From Mesorhizobium sp. WSM3626 (lineage in GTDB: Bacteria > Pseudomonadota > Alphaproteobacteria > Rhizobiales > Rhizobiaceae): a DNA stretch of 64,000 bases. Shown here one piece after another: positions 1 to 10,263 of this stretch. The notes beneath the pieces were generated by a model. That model worked only from the letters and a program-made list of their open reading frames with translations. It did not search any database and was not told where the DNA came from. The stretch covers positions 204 to 64,203 of the forward strand of contig NZ_AZUY01000030.1 in assembly GCF_000513935.1 (NCBI RefSeq). Direction: 5' to 3'. The position numbers and the translations under genes were made by a program. Position 1 is the first letter of the stretch. Every line of letters starts with the position of its first letter.

Positions 1-45
1 GTCAAATTATCCTGACACCAAAATCGCAAATCCATTCAGTCCCAT

Positions 46-78
46 AAAACAAAACCCCGCCGAAATTCGACGGGGGTT
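46..78 (-). terminator. Rho-independent terminator of the giant coiled-coil gene
   Basis: Read on the minus strand, a CCCCG/CGGGG stem with AT-rich inner pairing is followed by TTTTGTTTT. It lies about 60 bases beyond the stop of the gene ending at 138. Confidence 0.6.
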
Positions 79-93
79 TGTCAGCAGTCTGAA

Positions 94-117
94 GGCGGGA
101 CTTGTCCCGCCTTTTTT
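94..117 (+). terminator. Rho-independent terminator of a gene left of the window
   Basis: GGCGGGAC and GTCCCGCC form a perfect 8-bp inverted repeat followed by six Ts on the plus strand. It points the wrong way for the minus-strand gene at 138, so it probably ends a plus-strand transcript entering from the left. Confidence 0.7.
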
Positions 118-137
118 GCATCCATTCTGTCGACCGC

Positions 138-3100
138 CTAGTGCAGGCGGCCGCTGGCATGGGCCAGCATGGTGTAGACCTTGCCGGTATCCGACGTGAG
201 ATAGGTCTGCGCCATGATGTTGTCGCGGTCATTGCGCGAGACATCCTTGAGCAGCTTCTCGAAATCGTCGCAATAGCGGTCGACGGCAGCGCGGAATTCT
301 GCCTCCGCCTGGTATTTGCGGCGGATTTCGTCGAACGTCTGCTGGCCTTTCAGCGTGTAGAGCCTGCGCGTGAACACGTCACGCTCGCCACGCCGATAGC
401 GGTTCCACAGTTCGATCGAGGCATCGTGGTCGATGGCCCGGGCGATATCGACGGACAGCGAGTTCAGCGATTCCACGACATGCAGCGGCGAACGCTGGGC
501 AGGGGCCGGGCGCGGTGCTTCCGCGGGCGCCTGGGGGGCCGCCGGCCTGAGCTCGGCATCGTTCGACGCGGCGGTCAGCAGATCGCGCACCCAACCGCCC
601 TGCGGCGCGCGGGCAGTGGCGTCGGCGGCACGCTGGCGCGGTGCCGCCTCCGCAGGACGCTCCAGATCGAGCGTGCCACGCAGTCCCGCGCCACCCAGCG
701 GTGCCTGTGGCGGGCGCAGATCCGCCTGCGGCTGTGCCGGGGCACGACGGGGCGGCTCGGCGGCGCGTGCCGCCGGTGCCTGCGGCGCCGGGCGCAAGGG
801 GCGCGGTTCCGAGGAGTCGCCACCACGACCGGATTTCGCAACGATATCCGAAAGCTCCTTCAAGGCGTTGATCTGCTCGGAAACGGCGCGGCGGATGGCC
901 GAGGTCGATTCCTTGGCCTCTTCCGGCATCTCGATGACGCCTTTCTTGAGCTCGGCGCGGGTGAGGTCGAGTTCGCTCTTGATCGAGCCCGCCGTGCGCC
1001 GCATTTCCTCGGTCGCATCGGCGAAGCGCTTGGTTGCCGACTCGACGACATCGGTGATGGCGTTGCGGATCTTGTCGGCCGATTCCAGCGTCTTGCCTTC
1101 GGCGTTCTGCAGCGTCTGGCCCACGAGGTTTTCGAAAGAACGCATGACCCTTTCGAGATCTTCCGACTTCTTGACCAGGCCGACGGCGAGATCCTCGAGC
1201 GACGACTGTCTTTCCAGCGTGTGTTCGAGGTTGCTCTGGGCCGAGCTCAGGAGGTCGGAAGCGCCGGCGAGCAGACGGCTGTGTTCGTCGAACTTGGTGG
1301 CGATCGAGGCGACCTCGCGCAAGGTCGACGACGACAGTTCCGTCAGCCTTGTCGTGTTCGAATCGACCAGACGCGCCGAGCTGGCAAAGGTCTGTGCCGC
1401 CTTTTCGGTGGTCGCAGCGAAGCTTTGCGTACTGCCGGTCAGTCGTTGGTCGACCTCGCCGAGGTTGACCGCGGCCTGCTCGATCAGCTGACCGAGCTGC
1501 GAGCTGGATTTGGTCATGCGGCCGATGAGATCGGCGACGCTGTCGGACAGCGAAGAACGGGCGCCTTCGACCGCCGACAAAGTTTCGGCGGTACGGTTGG
1601 CGAGCGCGTTGACCAGGGTCGCATTCTCGCTACGCAGCTTCTCGGTCGCGCGTTCGGTGACCTCCTCCATGCTCTTTTGCAGTTCCGAGCCGCCCTGGGC
1701 GAAGCGCTCGACCAATGGCCGCGCGGTTTCGTCGAGGATCTTCGACATCTCGGCGGACCGCGCCGCGAGCATGGTGTTGAGTTCGCGGGTGTTGGCACCG
1801 ATCGTCTTGGCGGCGTCGTTGGTGCTCTGGCCGATATGCTGGCCGACCGCGGTGAAGGTTTCCGCGATCACGTTGGCACGCGATACGAGTTGCGCCTCGG
1901 CGGTCGACACCTGCTCGTTGAGCCTCTGGCCCATCGTCTCGGCAGTGTTGGCGAGCCGGTTTTCGACGCCGGCGATCTGCTCTTCGACACGGGCGGCCGC
2001 GGCCGCCGCGCTCGACGCGAGACGCTCGTCGGCGCCGGCAAGCGCCTGTTCGATTTCGCGGGCATGCACGGCCAGTTCCTGGCCGGTCTGGCGCGCGCGA
2101 TCGGCGACCCTCTGTTCGGTGCTTGCGAAGGCGCCGACAATGGTCTGCGCATGCTCGCCGATCGTCGAGGTGCTGTCGGCGATGCGCGAAACCAGGCGCT
2201 GGTCGGCGTCGTCGAAGATGCGGGCGATTTCGGACGCCCGGCTGGACAGCGCGCCTGAACCCTCTGCGATGCGCGAGACCAAATGCTGGTCGGCGGCGTC
2301 GAAGATGCGGCCGAGGTCCGACGCACGGGCGGCGAGCGCCTCGGCGGATTCGCCGATGCGCATGCCGAGCCGCTGGTCGGCGCTTTCGAAGTTGCGCAGG
2401 ATGTCGCCGGCGCGGGCGGCCAGCGACTGCGCCGTTTCCACGGCCCGGGCGACGAGCTTCTGGTCGGCCGCGTCGAACGTGCCGGCAATCTCGCTTGCGC
2501 GGGCGGCCAGCTGATCGGCGGTCTCCTGGGCACGGGCGGCGAGCTTCTGGTCCGCCATGTCGAAGGTCCCTGCGATCTCGCCAGCGCGAGCGGCGAGCTG
2601 ATCGGCGGTTTCATGGGCGCGGGCCAGCAGCGAGCTGGAGGTGTCGTCGGCGCGGGCGAGCAAGGCGTTCGACGTATCTTCCGCACGGGCGTGCAGGCGA
2701 CGGTCGGCCTCCTCGAAGGTGCGGGCGATGTCTTCGGCCCGTGCCAGCAGGGCGGCGGACGTCTGTTCGGCGCGCTCGGCGATCTTGCGATCGGCGTCAC
2801 TGAAGGCGGCACCGGCCTGCTCGTGCAGCGTGCTGGTGACTTCCAGGACCTTTTCGCGCAAGGCGCCGGCGACGAAGACCGCGCTCTTCTCGAGCACGCT
2901 GCGGACGTTATCGACGCCAGTCGACAGCGCGCGCTCCATGGTGCCGGCGCGTTCCTCGATGATGCCGGTCTGGCGGCTGAACGCCTGCTCGATCTTGTCG
3001 ACATCGGCAGCAATCGCGGCGGAAATATCCGTGCTCCTGGCCGCGATCTGGTCGATGTGGCCGGACAGCGAGCGATCGACGTCCTTGCGGGTCTCGGCGA

Positions 3101-6100
3101 GCTTGCCAAGATCGTCTTCCAGCGCGCGGCTGAGCATATTGCGGCCTTCGGACAACTTGCCGACATGTCCAGCGATGATCTCATCGATATCGCCGCGGCT
3201 TTCGGCCAGCCTCTGCAGGTCGGCTTCGAGAGCGCGCTTGAGAATGTCGCGGCCCTCGGCGAGCTTCTCGACCTGGCCGGCGACCAGACCATCGATGCTG
3301 GATCGGCTCTCGGCCAGCTTGGCGAGATCGTCCTCCAGCGCCTTCGACAAGGTCGAACGCTCCTCGACAAGCCGTTCCGCGTGATTGTTGACGTGCCCGC
3401 TAACGGTCAGCAGGTCGGCCTCAAGCGCCTTCGACAGTGTCGAACGCTCCTGGACAAGCCGGTCCGAATGGCTGTTGACAAGGCTGTTGACGGTTTCGAG
3501 ATCGGCCTCCAGTGCACGGGCGAACTGGGAGCGATCGTCGACCAGTTTCTGGGACTGGTCGGCAACGCTGTTTCTGACCGTGTTGAGATCGGCCTCCAAT
3601 GCGCGGCGCAGGATGTCGCGGCCTTCGGCCAGCTTCTCGACCTGGCCGGCGACCAGCCCGTCGATGCTGGAGCGGCTTTCGGCCAGCTTGGCGAGATCGT
3701 CCTCCAGCGCTTTCGACAAGGTCGAGCGATCCTGAACCAGCCTGTTCATGTGATCGGCGATGACGCTGTTCACATTCTGCAGATCGGCTTCCAGAACGCG
3801 CGAGAGCTGTCCGCGATCCTCGGCCAGTTTGTCCGACTGGCTCGATATGACGCTCTTGATCGTGTTGAGGTCGGATTCCAGCGCACGCTTGAGGATGTCG
3901 CGGCCCTCGGCCAGCTTCTCGACCTGGCCGGCGACCAGCCCGTCGATGCTGGAACGGCTTTCGGCCAGCTTGGCGAGGTCGGCTTCAAGCGTCTGCGACA
4001 GCAGGCTGCGGTCTTCTGCCAGACGCCCGGAATGGCTGTCGATCAGGCCGCGTATGCCCGACAGGTCGCTTTCGAGCGAACGGCCGAGCTGCGAGCGGTC
4101 TTCGGCCAGTTTTGCCGAATGCGCCTCGATGAGGTTCTTGATGCCGGCAATATCGTTTTCCAGTGCCTTGGCGAGCACCGCGCGGCCCTCGGCGATCTTC
4201 TCGACCTGGCCGGCGACAAGGCCGTCTATGTCGGCGCGGCTGTCGGACAGTTTGCCGAGATCAGCTTCCAGGGCGCGCGACAGGATGTTGCGGCCTTCAG
4301 CCAGCTTTCCGACATGTCCGGCGACCATTTCATCAATGATCGTGCGAGCTTGCACCAATTTACCAGAGTCTTCGTTGAGAGCCAGAGAGAGCCGGTTGCG
4401 GCCTTCTTCCAATCGTTCGAGATGACTGCCGAGCGACGCATCGATGGCGGCGCGCGATTCGTTGACCTTGCGCAGGTCTTCTTCGAGCGCACGCGCTATC
4501 AGGCCGCGGCCTTCGGCCAGCTTCTGCACCTGGTTGGTCACGGCGGCATCGATGCCGGCGCGGCCCTCGGCGAATTTCTCCAAGTCCGCCTGCATGGCGG
4601 CCGCCATGCGCTCGCGGCTCTCGGAGAGCTTGCGGCTGTGGTTTTCGACGGCTTCCTCGATACCGACGCGCGCATCGGCAAGCCGCTGAATGTCGGCGTC
4701 GAAGGAGCGCGACACGACGTGGCGGGCTGCCTCCATGCGGCCGGCGAAATCGCTGGCGCGCGCTTCGAGCATGGATGAGGTCGAGGTGACGATGTCGGCC
4801 ATGTCGGCGCCGATCTGGGTCTTGCCCTGATCGATCATGGCCGACAGCGTGTCCTTGCTCTCGGCGAAGGTGTGGGCGATTTCACGCGCACGCTCGACCA
4901 GCGTTTCGTTGATCTGGCGGGCACGGGCCTCAAGCGCGGCATTGAGCTTCTGGGTGCCGGTATCCAGCGCTTCTGCGCGGGTCTGGAACTCGCTGATCAG
5001 CGCCTGGCCCCGTTCGGCCAAGGTGCGCTCGATGCCGTTGAGGCTGGCTTCGAACTCGGAATTGAGGGTGCGTGCGGCGCCGCCGAGCAGCGACACCATG
5101 CCGGTGGTGCGGTCGTCGAGCAGGTCGGTCAAGGAACGGGTCAAGCCGTCCGTGGTGTCCGTCAGCTTGGCGATACGGGTGTCGAGCAGGCTGGCGAAAG
5201 CCTCACCGGAGGTTGAAAGCCGGTCGGTGATGTTGTCGAGGCGGCCCTCCACGGAGTCGAAGATCGACATCGAGCTTTCGTTGATGCGGTCGATCAGCGT
5301 GTCGCCGGAATTGGTGATCGTCATCGACAGTTTGGTCGACGCATTGAGGATGCTGTCGCGGATGATGTCGCTTGCCGCGCCGATTTCATCGCGCAACGTC
5401 TCGTGGGCGCCGGAGATCGAGGCGCGGACGCGTTCGGCATGGGTGACCACCGCTTCGCGTTCGCTGCCCAGTCCGTCGACCAGCGACCTGATCCGGGTTT
5501 CGTTTTCCGAATAGGAGCGCTCGATCTGGTTGACCTCGCTGTGGACCAGCGTTTCCAGTTCGACGGCACGGGCAAGGGTGCGTTCGATGCCTTCGCCCAT
5601 TGCGGCCACCTCGCGGCGGACGGCCTGGCCGATCATCATGACGCGATCCTGAGCCATGTTTTCCGGCTCGGTCAGGCGGAAAGCCACTTCCGTCATCGAT
5701 TGCGCGGCGATGCGCATGTCCTGGGCGCGGCGAATCATCGCCGCGAAGGCCCAGAACAGGATGACGGGCACGATTGCCGCGACGGCGAGGCCGATCAGTT
5801 CGGGGCGGGCAAAGAACTGGTCCAGCGTGCGTATCCGCCAGATGCTCGGTCCAAAAAGCAGGTTGGCCAATCCGCCGGCGCCGGCGATCCAGGCGAGCGA
5901 GACAAAGGCGATGACCCAGTAGATGGTGTTGGAGGCGCGCCTGTTCAGGCTGTGCAGAAGGGTCTTGTAATCTTTCTGGCGATCATCGTTGGCTGGGGCG
6001 AAGCCGGCGGGCTGGCCACCATTGCGCGTCTCCACCGGGCGAAGTTCGGCCGGCTTGGCCATTGGCGCGGGCTTGGCGCCCTGAGCCATTGGCGCGGGCT

Positions 6101-6329
6101 TGGCGCCCTGAGCCTGATTGACGACGGGCGCCGCCGGCTGCTGATTGCGTCCCTCGCGTGCCAGCTCGTCTGCGGCCTGGGATATCTGCGCTTCCAGATC
6201 TTCCATCGAAGCCGCGATATCGAGGTCGCCGCTGTCGGCGTCGCCGCTCAAGTCGAGATCGAGTGCTTTTTCGAGTTCCCTGGCTACGTCGCTGTCGAGA
6301 TTTCTGGTCGTCGTTGGTTTCTTCGCCAT
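138..6329 (-). CDS. gpr: Giant polar coiled-coil membrane protein, GPR/RgsE family
   Basis: This 2063-residue protein has an acidic, Pro/Ala-rich N-terminus, two hydrophobic segments at about residues 137-159 and 178-198, then roughly 1,600 residues of predicted coiled coil. The coiled coil is built from repeats of the type LxKALExDLxxLAESRxxIDxLVxxQVEKLAEGR. A Pro/Ala-rich linker precedes a folded C-terminal stretch of about 110 residues. Size, paired N-terminal membrane segments and apolipoprotein-like repeats match the Rhizobiales growth-pole-ring protein (GPR of Agrobacterium, RgsE of Sinorhizobium), which organises unipolar growth. That assignment is from family knowledge, not a search. 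It is single and divergent from an Hpt gene. Several repeat units are nearly identical at DNA level, so copy number may vary between strains. Confidence 0.8.
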   Translation of the reverse strand: MAKKPTTTRNLDSDVARELEKALDLDLSGDADSGDLDIAASMEDLEAQISQAADELAREGRNQQPAAPVVNQAQGAKPAPMAQGAKPAPMAKPAELRPVETRNGGQPAGFAPANDDRQKDYKTLLHSLNRRASNTIYWVIAFVSLAWIAGAGGLANLLFGPSIWRIRTLDQFFARPELIGLAVAAIVPVILFWAFAAMIRRAQDMRIAAQSMTEVAFRLTEPENMAQDRVMMIGQAVRREVAAMGEGIERTLARAVELETLVHSEVNQIERSYSENETRIRSLVDGLGSEREAVVTHAERVRASISGAHETLRDEIGAASDIIRDSILNASTKLSMTITNSGDTLIDRINESSMSIFDSVEGRLDNITDRLSTSGEAFASLLDTRIAKLTDTTDGLTRSLTDLLDDRTTGMVSLLGGAARTLNSEFEASLNGIERTLAERGQALISEFQTRAEALDTGTQKLNAALEARARQINETLVERAREIAHTFAESKDTLSAMIDQGKTQIGADMADIVTSTSSMLEARASDFAGRMEAARHVVSRSFDADIQRLADARVGIEEAVENHSRKLSESRERMAAAMQADLEKFAEGRAGIDAAVTNQVQKLAEGRGLIARALEEDLRKVNESRAAIDASLGSHLERLEEGRNRLSLALNEDSGKLVQARTIIDEMVAGHVGKLAEGRNILSRALEADLGKLSDSRADIDGLVAGQVEKIAEGRAVLAKALENDIAGIKNLIEAHSAKLAEDRSQLGRSLESDLSGIRGLIDSHSGRLAEDRSLLSQTLEADLAKLAESRSSIDGLVAGQVEKLAEGRDILKRALESDLNTIKSVISSQSDKLAEDRGQLSRVLEADLQNVNSVIADHMNRLVQDRSTLSKALEDDLAKLAESRSSIDGLVAGQVEKLAEGRDILRRALEADLNTVRNSVADQSQKLVDDRSQFARALEADLETVNSLVNSHSDRLVQERSTLSKALEADLLTVSGHVNNHAERLVEERSTLSKALEDDLAKLAESRSSIDGLVAGQVEKLAEGRDILKRALEADLQRLAESRGDIDEIIAGHVGKLSEGRNMLSRALEDDLGKLAETRKDVDRSLSGHIDQIAARSTDISAAIAADVDKIEQAFSRQTGIIEERAGTMERALSTGVDNVRSVLEKSAVFVAGALREKVLEVTSTLHEQAGAAFSDADRKIAERAEQTSAALLARAEDIARTFEEADRRLHARAEDTSNALLARADDTSSSLLARAHETADQLAARAGEIAGTFDMADQKLAARAQETADQLAARASEIAGTFDAADQKLVARAVETAQSLAARAGDILRNFESADQRLGMRIGESAEALAARASDLGRIFDAADQHLVSRIAEGSGALSSRASEIARIFDDADQRLVSRIADSTSTIGEHAQTIVGAFASTEQRVADRARQTGQELAVHAREIEQALAGADERLASSAAAAAARVEEQIAGVENRLANTAETMGQRLNEQVSTAEAQLVSRANVIAETFTAVGQHIGQSTNDAAKTIGANTRELNTMLAARSAEMSKILDETARPLVERFAQGGSELQKSMEEVTERATEKLRSENATLVNALANRTAETLSAVEGARSSLSDSVADLIGRMTKSSSQLGQLIEQAAVNLGEVDQRLTGSTQSFAATTEKAAQTFASSARLVDSNTTRLTELSSSTLREVASIATKFDEHSRLLAGASDLLSSAQSNLEHTLERQSSLEDLAVGLVKKSEDLERVMRSFENLVGQTLQNAEGKTLESADKIRNAITDVVESATKRFADATEEMRRTAGSIKSELDLTRAELKKGVIEMPEEAKESTSAIRRAVSEQINALKELSDIVAKSGRGGDSSEPRPLRPAPQAPAARAAEPPRRAPAQPQADLRPPQAPLGGAGLRGTLDLERPAEAAPRQRAADATARAPQGGWVRDLLTAASNDAELRPAAPQAPAEAPRPAPAQRSPLHVVESLNSLSVDIARAIDHDASIELWNRYRRGERDVFTRRLYTLKGQQTFDEIRRKYQAEAEFRAAVDRYCDDFEKLLKDVSRNDRDNIMAQTYLTSDTGKVYTMLAHASGRLH
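3235..3990 (-). repeat. Near-identical coiled-coil repeat units inside gpr
   Basis: Stretches of about 110 bp beginning near 3235, 3607 and 3885 are almost identical and encode LAESRSSIDGLVAGQVEKLA-type segments. The neighbouring units are far more diverged. A weaker copy lies around 4150-4250. Such similarity suggests recent duplication or gene conversion within the gene. Confidence 0.8.
6061..6114 (-). repeat. Exact 27-bp tandem duplication in gpr
   Basis: Two identical 27-bp units (6061-6087 and 6088-6114) encode a repeated QGAKPAPMA motif in the N-terminal linker before the membrane segments. The frame is kept, so the copy number can change without breaking the protein. Confidence 0.9.
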
Positions 6330-6590
6330 GCCTTCGCTACCCTGTACTAGCTGCCGCGGGGGCTTATAATTCTGTTTGTCTTACCCCCGCGCAGGAGGCT
6401 GAAAATGGACCCCTCGTATCGTAATGACACAGGGGGGTAAAGAAAACATGCATTCCGCGGGATACGTAAAACTTTAAATATAAGGTTAACGCAACCGTGA
6501 TTTGGGCGCCGCTTTCGCAACATTTTTCCCGGCCATTCATTAACCCGTTGTCCACTGGAATCGCCTAGTTTTTCAGGGCGGCCGAAGAAA
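6330..6590. promoter_or_regulatory. Divergent promoter region, gpr / Hpt
   Basis: This 261-bp region is AT-richer than its surroundings. It contains an inverted repeat with 8-bp arms (CGCGGGGG at 6355-6362, CCCCCGCG at 6384-6391), TTAAC-type half sites at 6486 and 6539 resembling CtrA half sites, and a GAATC (GANTC, CcrM) site near 6558. No clear -35/-10 pair was identified. CtrA control is an inference. Confidence 0.35.
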
Positions 6591-6974
6591 ATGGAGTTCG
6601 AGTTCATGCGTGGCGAAAGCGGCATTGCCTTCTCAATGCCCGGGGGCGACGTATCGGGAACGAGGCAGTCCCGGCCGGTCGATTTGGCACACCTTGCCCG
6701 GCAAACGATGGGCGACCGCGCCCTCGAGCAAGAGGTGCTGGCGCTATTTGTACAGCAGGCATTATCGGTGCGCGACAAAATAGTCGATGCCGACATCAAG
6801 AACCGGCTTCTGCTGGCTCACGGCTTGAAAGGGTCGGCCCGCGGCGTGGGCGCCTTTGCCATCGCCGACTGCGCCACCGATATCGAGCACCGGCCGGAGG
6901 ACGTCCAGACCCTCAAGCGGCTCGGCGGGCTGATCGATGAAGTGCGCGACTTCATAGCCGCCATCAGTCGCTGA
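6591..6974 (+). CDS. Hpt (histidine phosphotransfer) domain protein
   Basis: A 127-residue helical protein with the Hpt signature AHGLKGSARGVGA. The phosphorylatable histidine would be His77 if translation starts at 6591 (other in-frame ATGs at 6606 and 6636 are possible). There is no kinase or receiver domain, so it should act as a stand-alone phosphorelay intermediate in the cytoplasm. Its location, divergent from the giant polar coiled-coil gene, suggests but does not show a link to polar or cell-cycle signalling. The partner kinase is unknown; the hybrid kinase CckA is encoded 17 kb away. Confidence 0.75.
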   Translation: MEFEFMRGESGIAFSMPGGDVSGTRQSRPVDLAHLARQTMGDRALEQEVLALFVQQALSVRDKIVDADIKNRLLLAHGLKGSARGVGAFAIADCATDIEHRPEDVQTLKRLGGLIDEVRDFIAAISR

Positions 6975-7049
6975 TTCCGGTTTGCGACAAAAACGTCACG
7001 GAGCGCCGCTTTCGCGCGGCAGTTGACTTGTTTGCCGGAGTGATTATCT

Positions 7050-7108
7050 CGGGCGAAATTCCCTTTCGTCCCGGGCGAACCTCCCTTCGTCCCGGGCGAA
7101 ACTCCCTT
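7050..7108 (+). repeat. Three direct repeats upstream of the ferredoxin gene
   Basis: CGGGCGAA followed by a pyrimidine-rich TCCCTT occurs three times, starting at 7050, 7072 and 7093 (spacing 22 and 21 bp, two helical turns). The array ends 10 bp before the ferredoxin start. It could be an operator array or a decayed simple repeat. Confidence 0.75.
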
Positions 7109-7118
7109 CAGGTGACAA

Positions 7119-7439
7119 ATGACCAAACTGACCTTCATCGCCCATGACGGCACACATTTCGACGTGGATGCCGAAAACGGGTCGACGGTCATGGAAAACG
7201 CCATCCGCAACGCCGTGCCGGGCATCGAGGCGGAGTGCGGCGGCGCCTGCGCCTGCGCGACCTGCCATGTCTATGTCGACGAGGCATGGACGGCTGAAGT
7301 CGGCGAGCCCGAGGCGATGGAAGAAGACATGCTGGACTTCGCCTATGAGGTCCAGCCGAACTCGCGCCTGTCGTGCCAGATCAAGGTGCGCGACGCTCTC
7401 GACGGCCTGATCGTGCGGGTTCCCGAACGTCAGGGCTGA
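7119..7439 (+). CDS. Adrenodoxin-type [2Fe-2S] ferredoxin
   Basis: A 106-residue soluble electron carrier. Cluster ligands are Cys40, Cys46, Cys49 and Cys86 (C-x5-C-x2-C-x36-C), the vertebrate-type/adrenodoxin spacing. It is followed after 89 bases by a ferredoxin reductase, which suggests a paired electron-transfer module serving a cytochrome P450, Fe-S assembly or another oxygenase. No such partner lies nearby. The start is fixed by a GGTG sequence a few bases upstream of ATG and by the beta-strand N-terminus [11 protein letters not shown]. Confidence 0.9.
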   Translation: MTKLTFIAHDGTHFDVDAENGSTVMENAIRNAVPGIEAECGGACACATCHVYVDEAWTAEVGEPEAMEEDMLDFAYEVQPNSRLSCQIKVRDALDGLIVRVPERQG

Positions 7440-7468
7440 AATCCAGCATCGGCGATTTTTCCCGCTGA

Positions 7469-8560
<1,092 letters not shown>

Positions 8561-10042
8561 TTATTCCGCCAGGATCGGCGCCGGATCGTCGACGTGGCCT
8601 CGAAGTTCTTTCTCGGGCATCAGGGTCAGCGCGATGAGGCCCAGTCCCAGAGTGCCGGCTGCGACGAGGAAGATCATCGCGAAGGGTTCGGCCGATACGA
8701 CATGTCCGGCCACCTCAACGCCTTCACCGGCCAGCGGCAATCCGAAGCCCAGAGCGACGGCGCCGAGCATCGCGACCCCCAATGCACTGCCCAGCGAACG
8801 CAGAAAGGTAAGCACCCCAGTCGCTACGCCAAGATGCATTCGGTCGACGGCGTTCTGCACGGATACGGTGGTTACCGGAAACGTCGTACCAGTTCCCAGC
8901 CCGATACAGATCGTCAGGACTTCGACGACAAGCAGCGATGCATGGCCGGCGACAAAGGCCAGCAGGCCCATGCACAGGATGGCGAAGATGACGCCGACCA
9001 TGGCGATGCGCTTGTAGTGGGTGAAGCGCGGTATCAGGCGGCCGCTGGAAGCGGCGCCGCCCACGGTTCCAAGCAGTAGGCCAAGCATTGCAATGCCCGA
9101 CTCGCTCGCCGTCAGGCCAAGTATCGACTGCAGATAGACAGGCAGATAGACGGCAAGGCCGACGCTGGCGGCCTGGAGCAGGAACATCGACAGAGTGCCG
9201 GCCAGGACGATCGGGTTGCTTAATACCTCAAGCGAAATGAGCGGTTCGCCCGCCCGCGTCAGCCGCAGGGCAAAGGCGCCCCAGAAAAGCGCGGAGCACG
9301 CCAGGACGCCAATGACTTCCGGCGACAACCAGGGATAGGCACTGCCGCCCCAGTTCAGCGCCAGCAGCAACAGCGCCGTGGCGACGATGAGCAGCAATGC
9401 GCCGAGACCATCGATGCTGTGATTCTTGGCCGCGATCGGCAGCTTCTTGAGCGGCTTGTTGATGATCGCCATCGCAACAAAGCCCAGCGGGATGTTGATC
9501 CAGAAGATGAGGGACCAGTGCAGATGTTCAGCAAAAGTGCCGCCCAGCAGCGGCCCGGCGACGCTGGCAACGGCCCAGGTGCCGGAAAACCACGCCGCAT
9601 AGCGCGCCCGTTCGCGCGGCGGGACAAGGTCTCCGACCACGGTCTGCGTCAGCGCGAAAAGGCCGCCGCCACCGGCCCCCTGGATCGCGCGCCCCAGGAT
9701 AAGGACGAACATGTTGGGGGCCAGTGCGCTGACCAGCGATCCGGCGAGAAAGATGAGGATTGCCGCATAGACGGTCGGCCGCCGTCCATGGACGTCGGAA
9801 ATCTTGCCGTAGAGCGGCGCCACGGCGGTTGCGGTCAGGAGATAGCCGGTGACGATCCATGGCAGATATTCGGCATGGCCGAGCGAGCGCCCGATGGTCG
9901 GCATGGCGGGTGCGACGATGGTCTGGTCGAGGGCTGCCAGCAGCATCGACAGGAGGACGCCGCCGATGATGGCGTTCTTTTCGCTTTCGGTCAGCGGCGC
10001 GCTCGCCGCCGCCACGGTCTGCTTATCGACAGCCTGGTCCAT
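8561..10042 (-). CDS. DHA2-family MFS drug exporter (14 TM)
   Basis: A 493-residue inner-membrane antiporter. Signatures include LDQTIVAPAMPTIGR in helix 1 (motif D), GKISDVHGRRP in the cytoplasmic loop (motif A), and about 14 hydrophobic helices. It belongs to the EmrB/QacA-like group that expels drugs or other organic compounds using the proton gradient; the substrate cannot be read from sequence. ATG at 10042 is chosen because upstream codons (to 10210) encode non-conserved sequence. Its stop codon abuts the stop of the convergent reductase with no spacer. No regulator is adjacent, but a long 220-bp leader precedes it. Confidence 0.85.
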   Translation of the reverse strand: MDQAVDKQTVAAASAPLTESEKNAIIGGVLLSMLLAALDQTIVAPAMPTIGRSLGHAEYLPWIVTGYLLTATAVAPLYGKISDVHGRRPTVYAAILIFLAGSLVSALAPNMFVLILGRAIQGAGGGGLFALTQTVVGDLVPPRERARYAAWFSGTWAVASVAGPLLGGTFAEHLHWSLIFWINIPLGFVAMAIINKPLKKLPIAAKNHSIDGLGALLLIVATALLLLALNWGGSAYPWLSPEVIGVLACSALFWGAFALRLTRAGEPLISLEVLSNPIVLAGTLSMFLLQAASVGLAVYLPVYLQSILGLTASESGIAMLGLLLGTVGGAASSGRLIPRFTHYKRIAMVGVIFAILCMGLLAFVAGHASLLVVEVLTICIGLGTGTTFPVTTVSVQNAVDRMHLGVATGVLTFLRSLGSALGVAMLGAVALGFGLPLAGEGVEVAGHVVSAEPFAMIFLVAAGTLGLGLIALTLMPEKELRGHVDDPAPILAE

Positions 10043-10263
10043 AATTCTCGTCCATGCGCTTTGCGCTGCCGCACCGGGTCTGTCTGGTGCATCCGCGGTG
10101 CGATCGATCGTGATTCTCGTGTTTCCAGCTTGTGGCTGTAGCAACCCTGGATATGTCGTTCCGTATAGGCCTATTTCGACTAGTGCTCGAAAAAAAATCG
10201 AAACTGGCACTACGCTTCCGCCCGGTTGGCTTGCATCCAGGCCAACGGAAGCGGTGAGGAAAT

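Noticed and set aside
102..2258. Long open frames antisense to the giant coiled-coil gene (also 2283-4778, 5403-6350)
   Set aside because: They mirror the GC-rich repeats of the real gene; composition is Arg/Gly-rich with no family motif.
10181..10212. Weak inverted repeat TAGTGC/GCACTA around an A8 tract upstream of the DHA2 exporter
   Set aside because: Arms are only 6 bp and no partner regulator is adjacent; could be chance.
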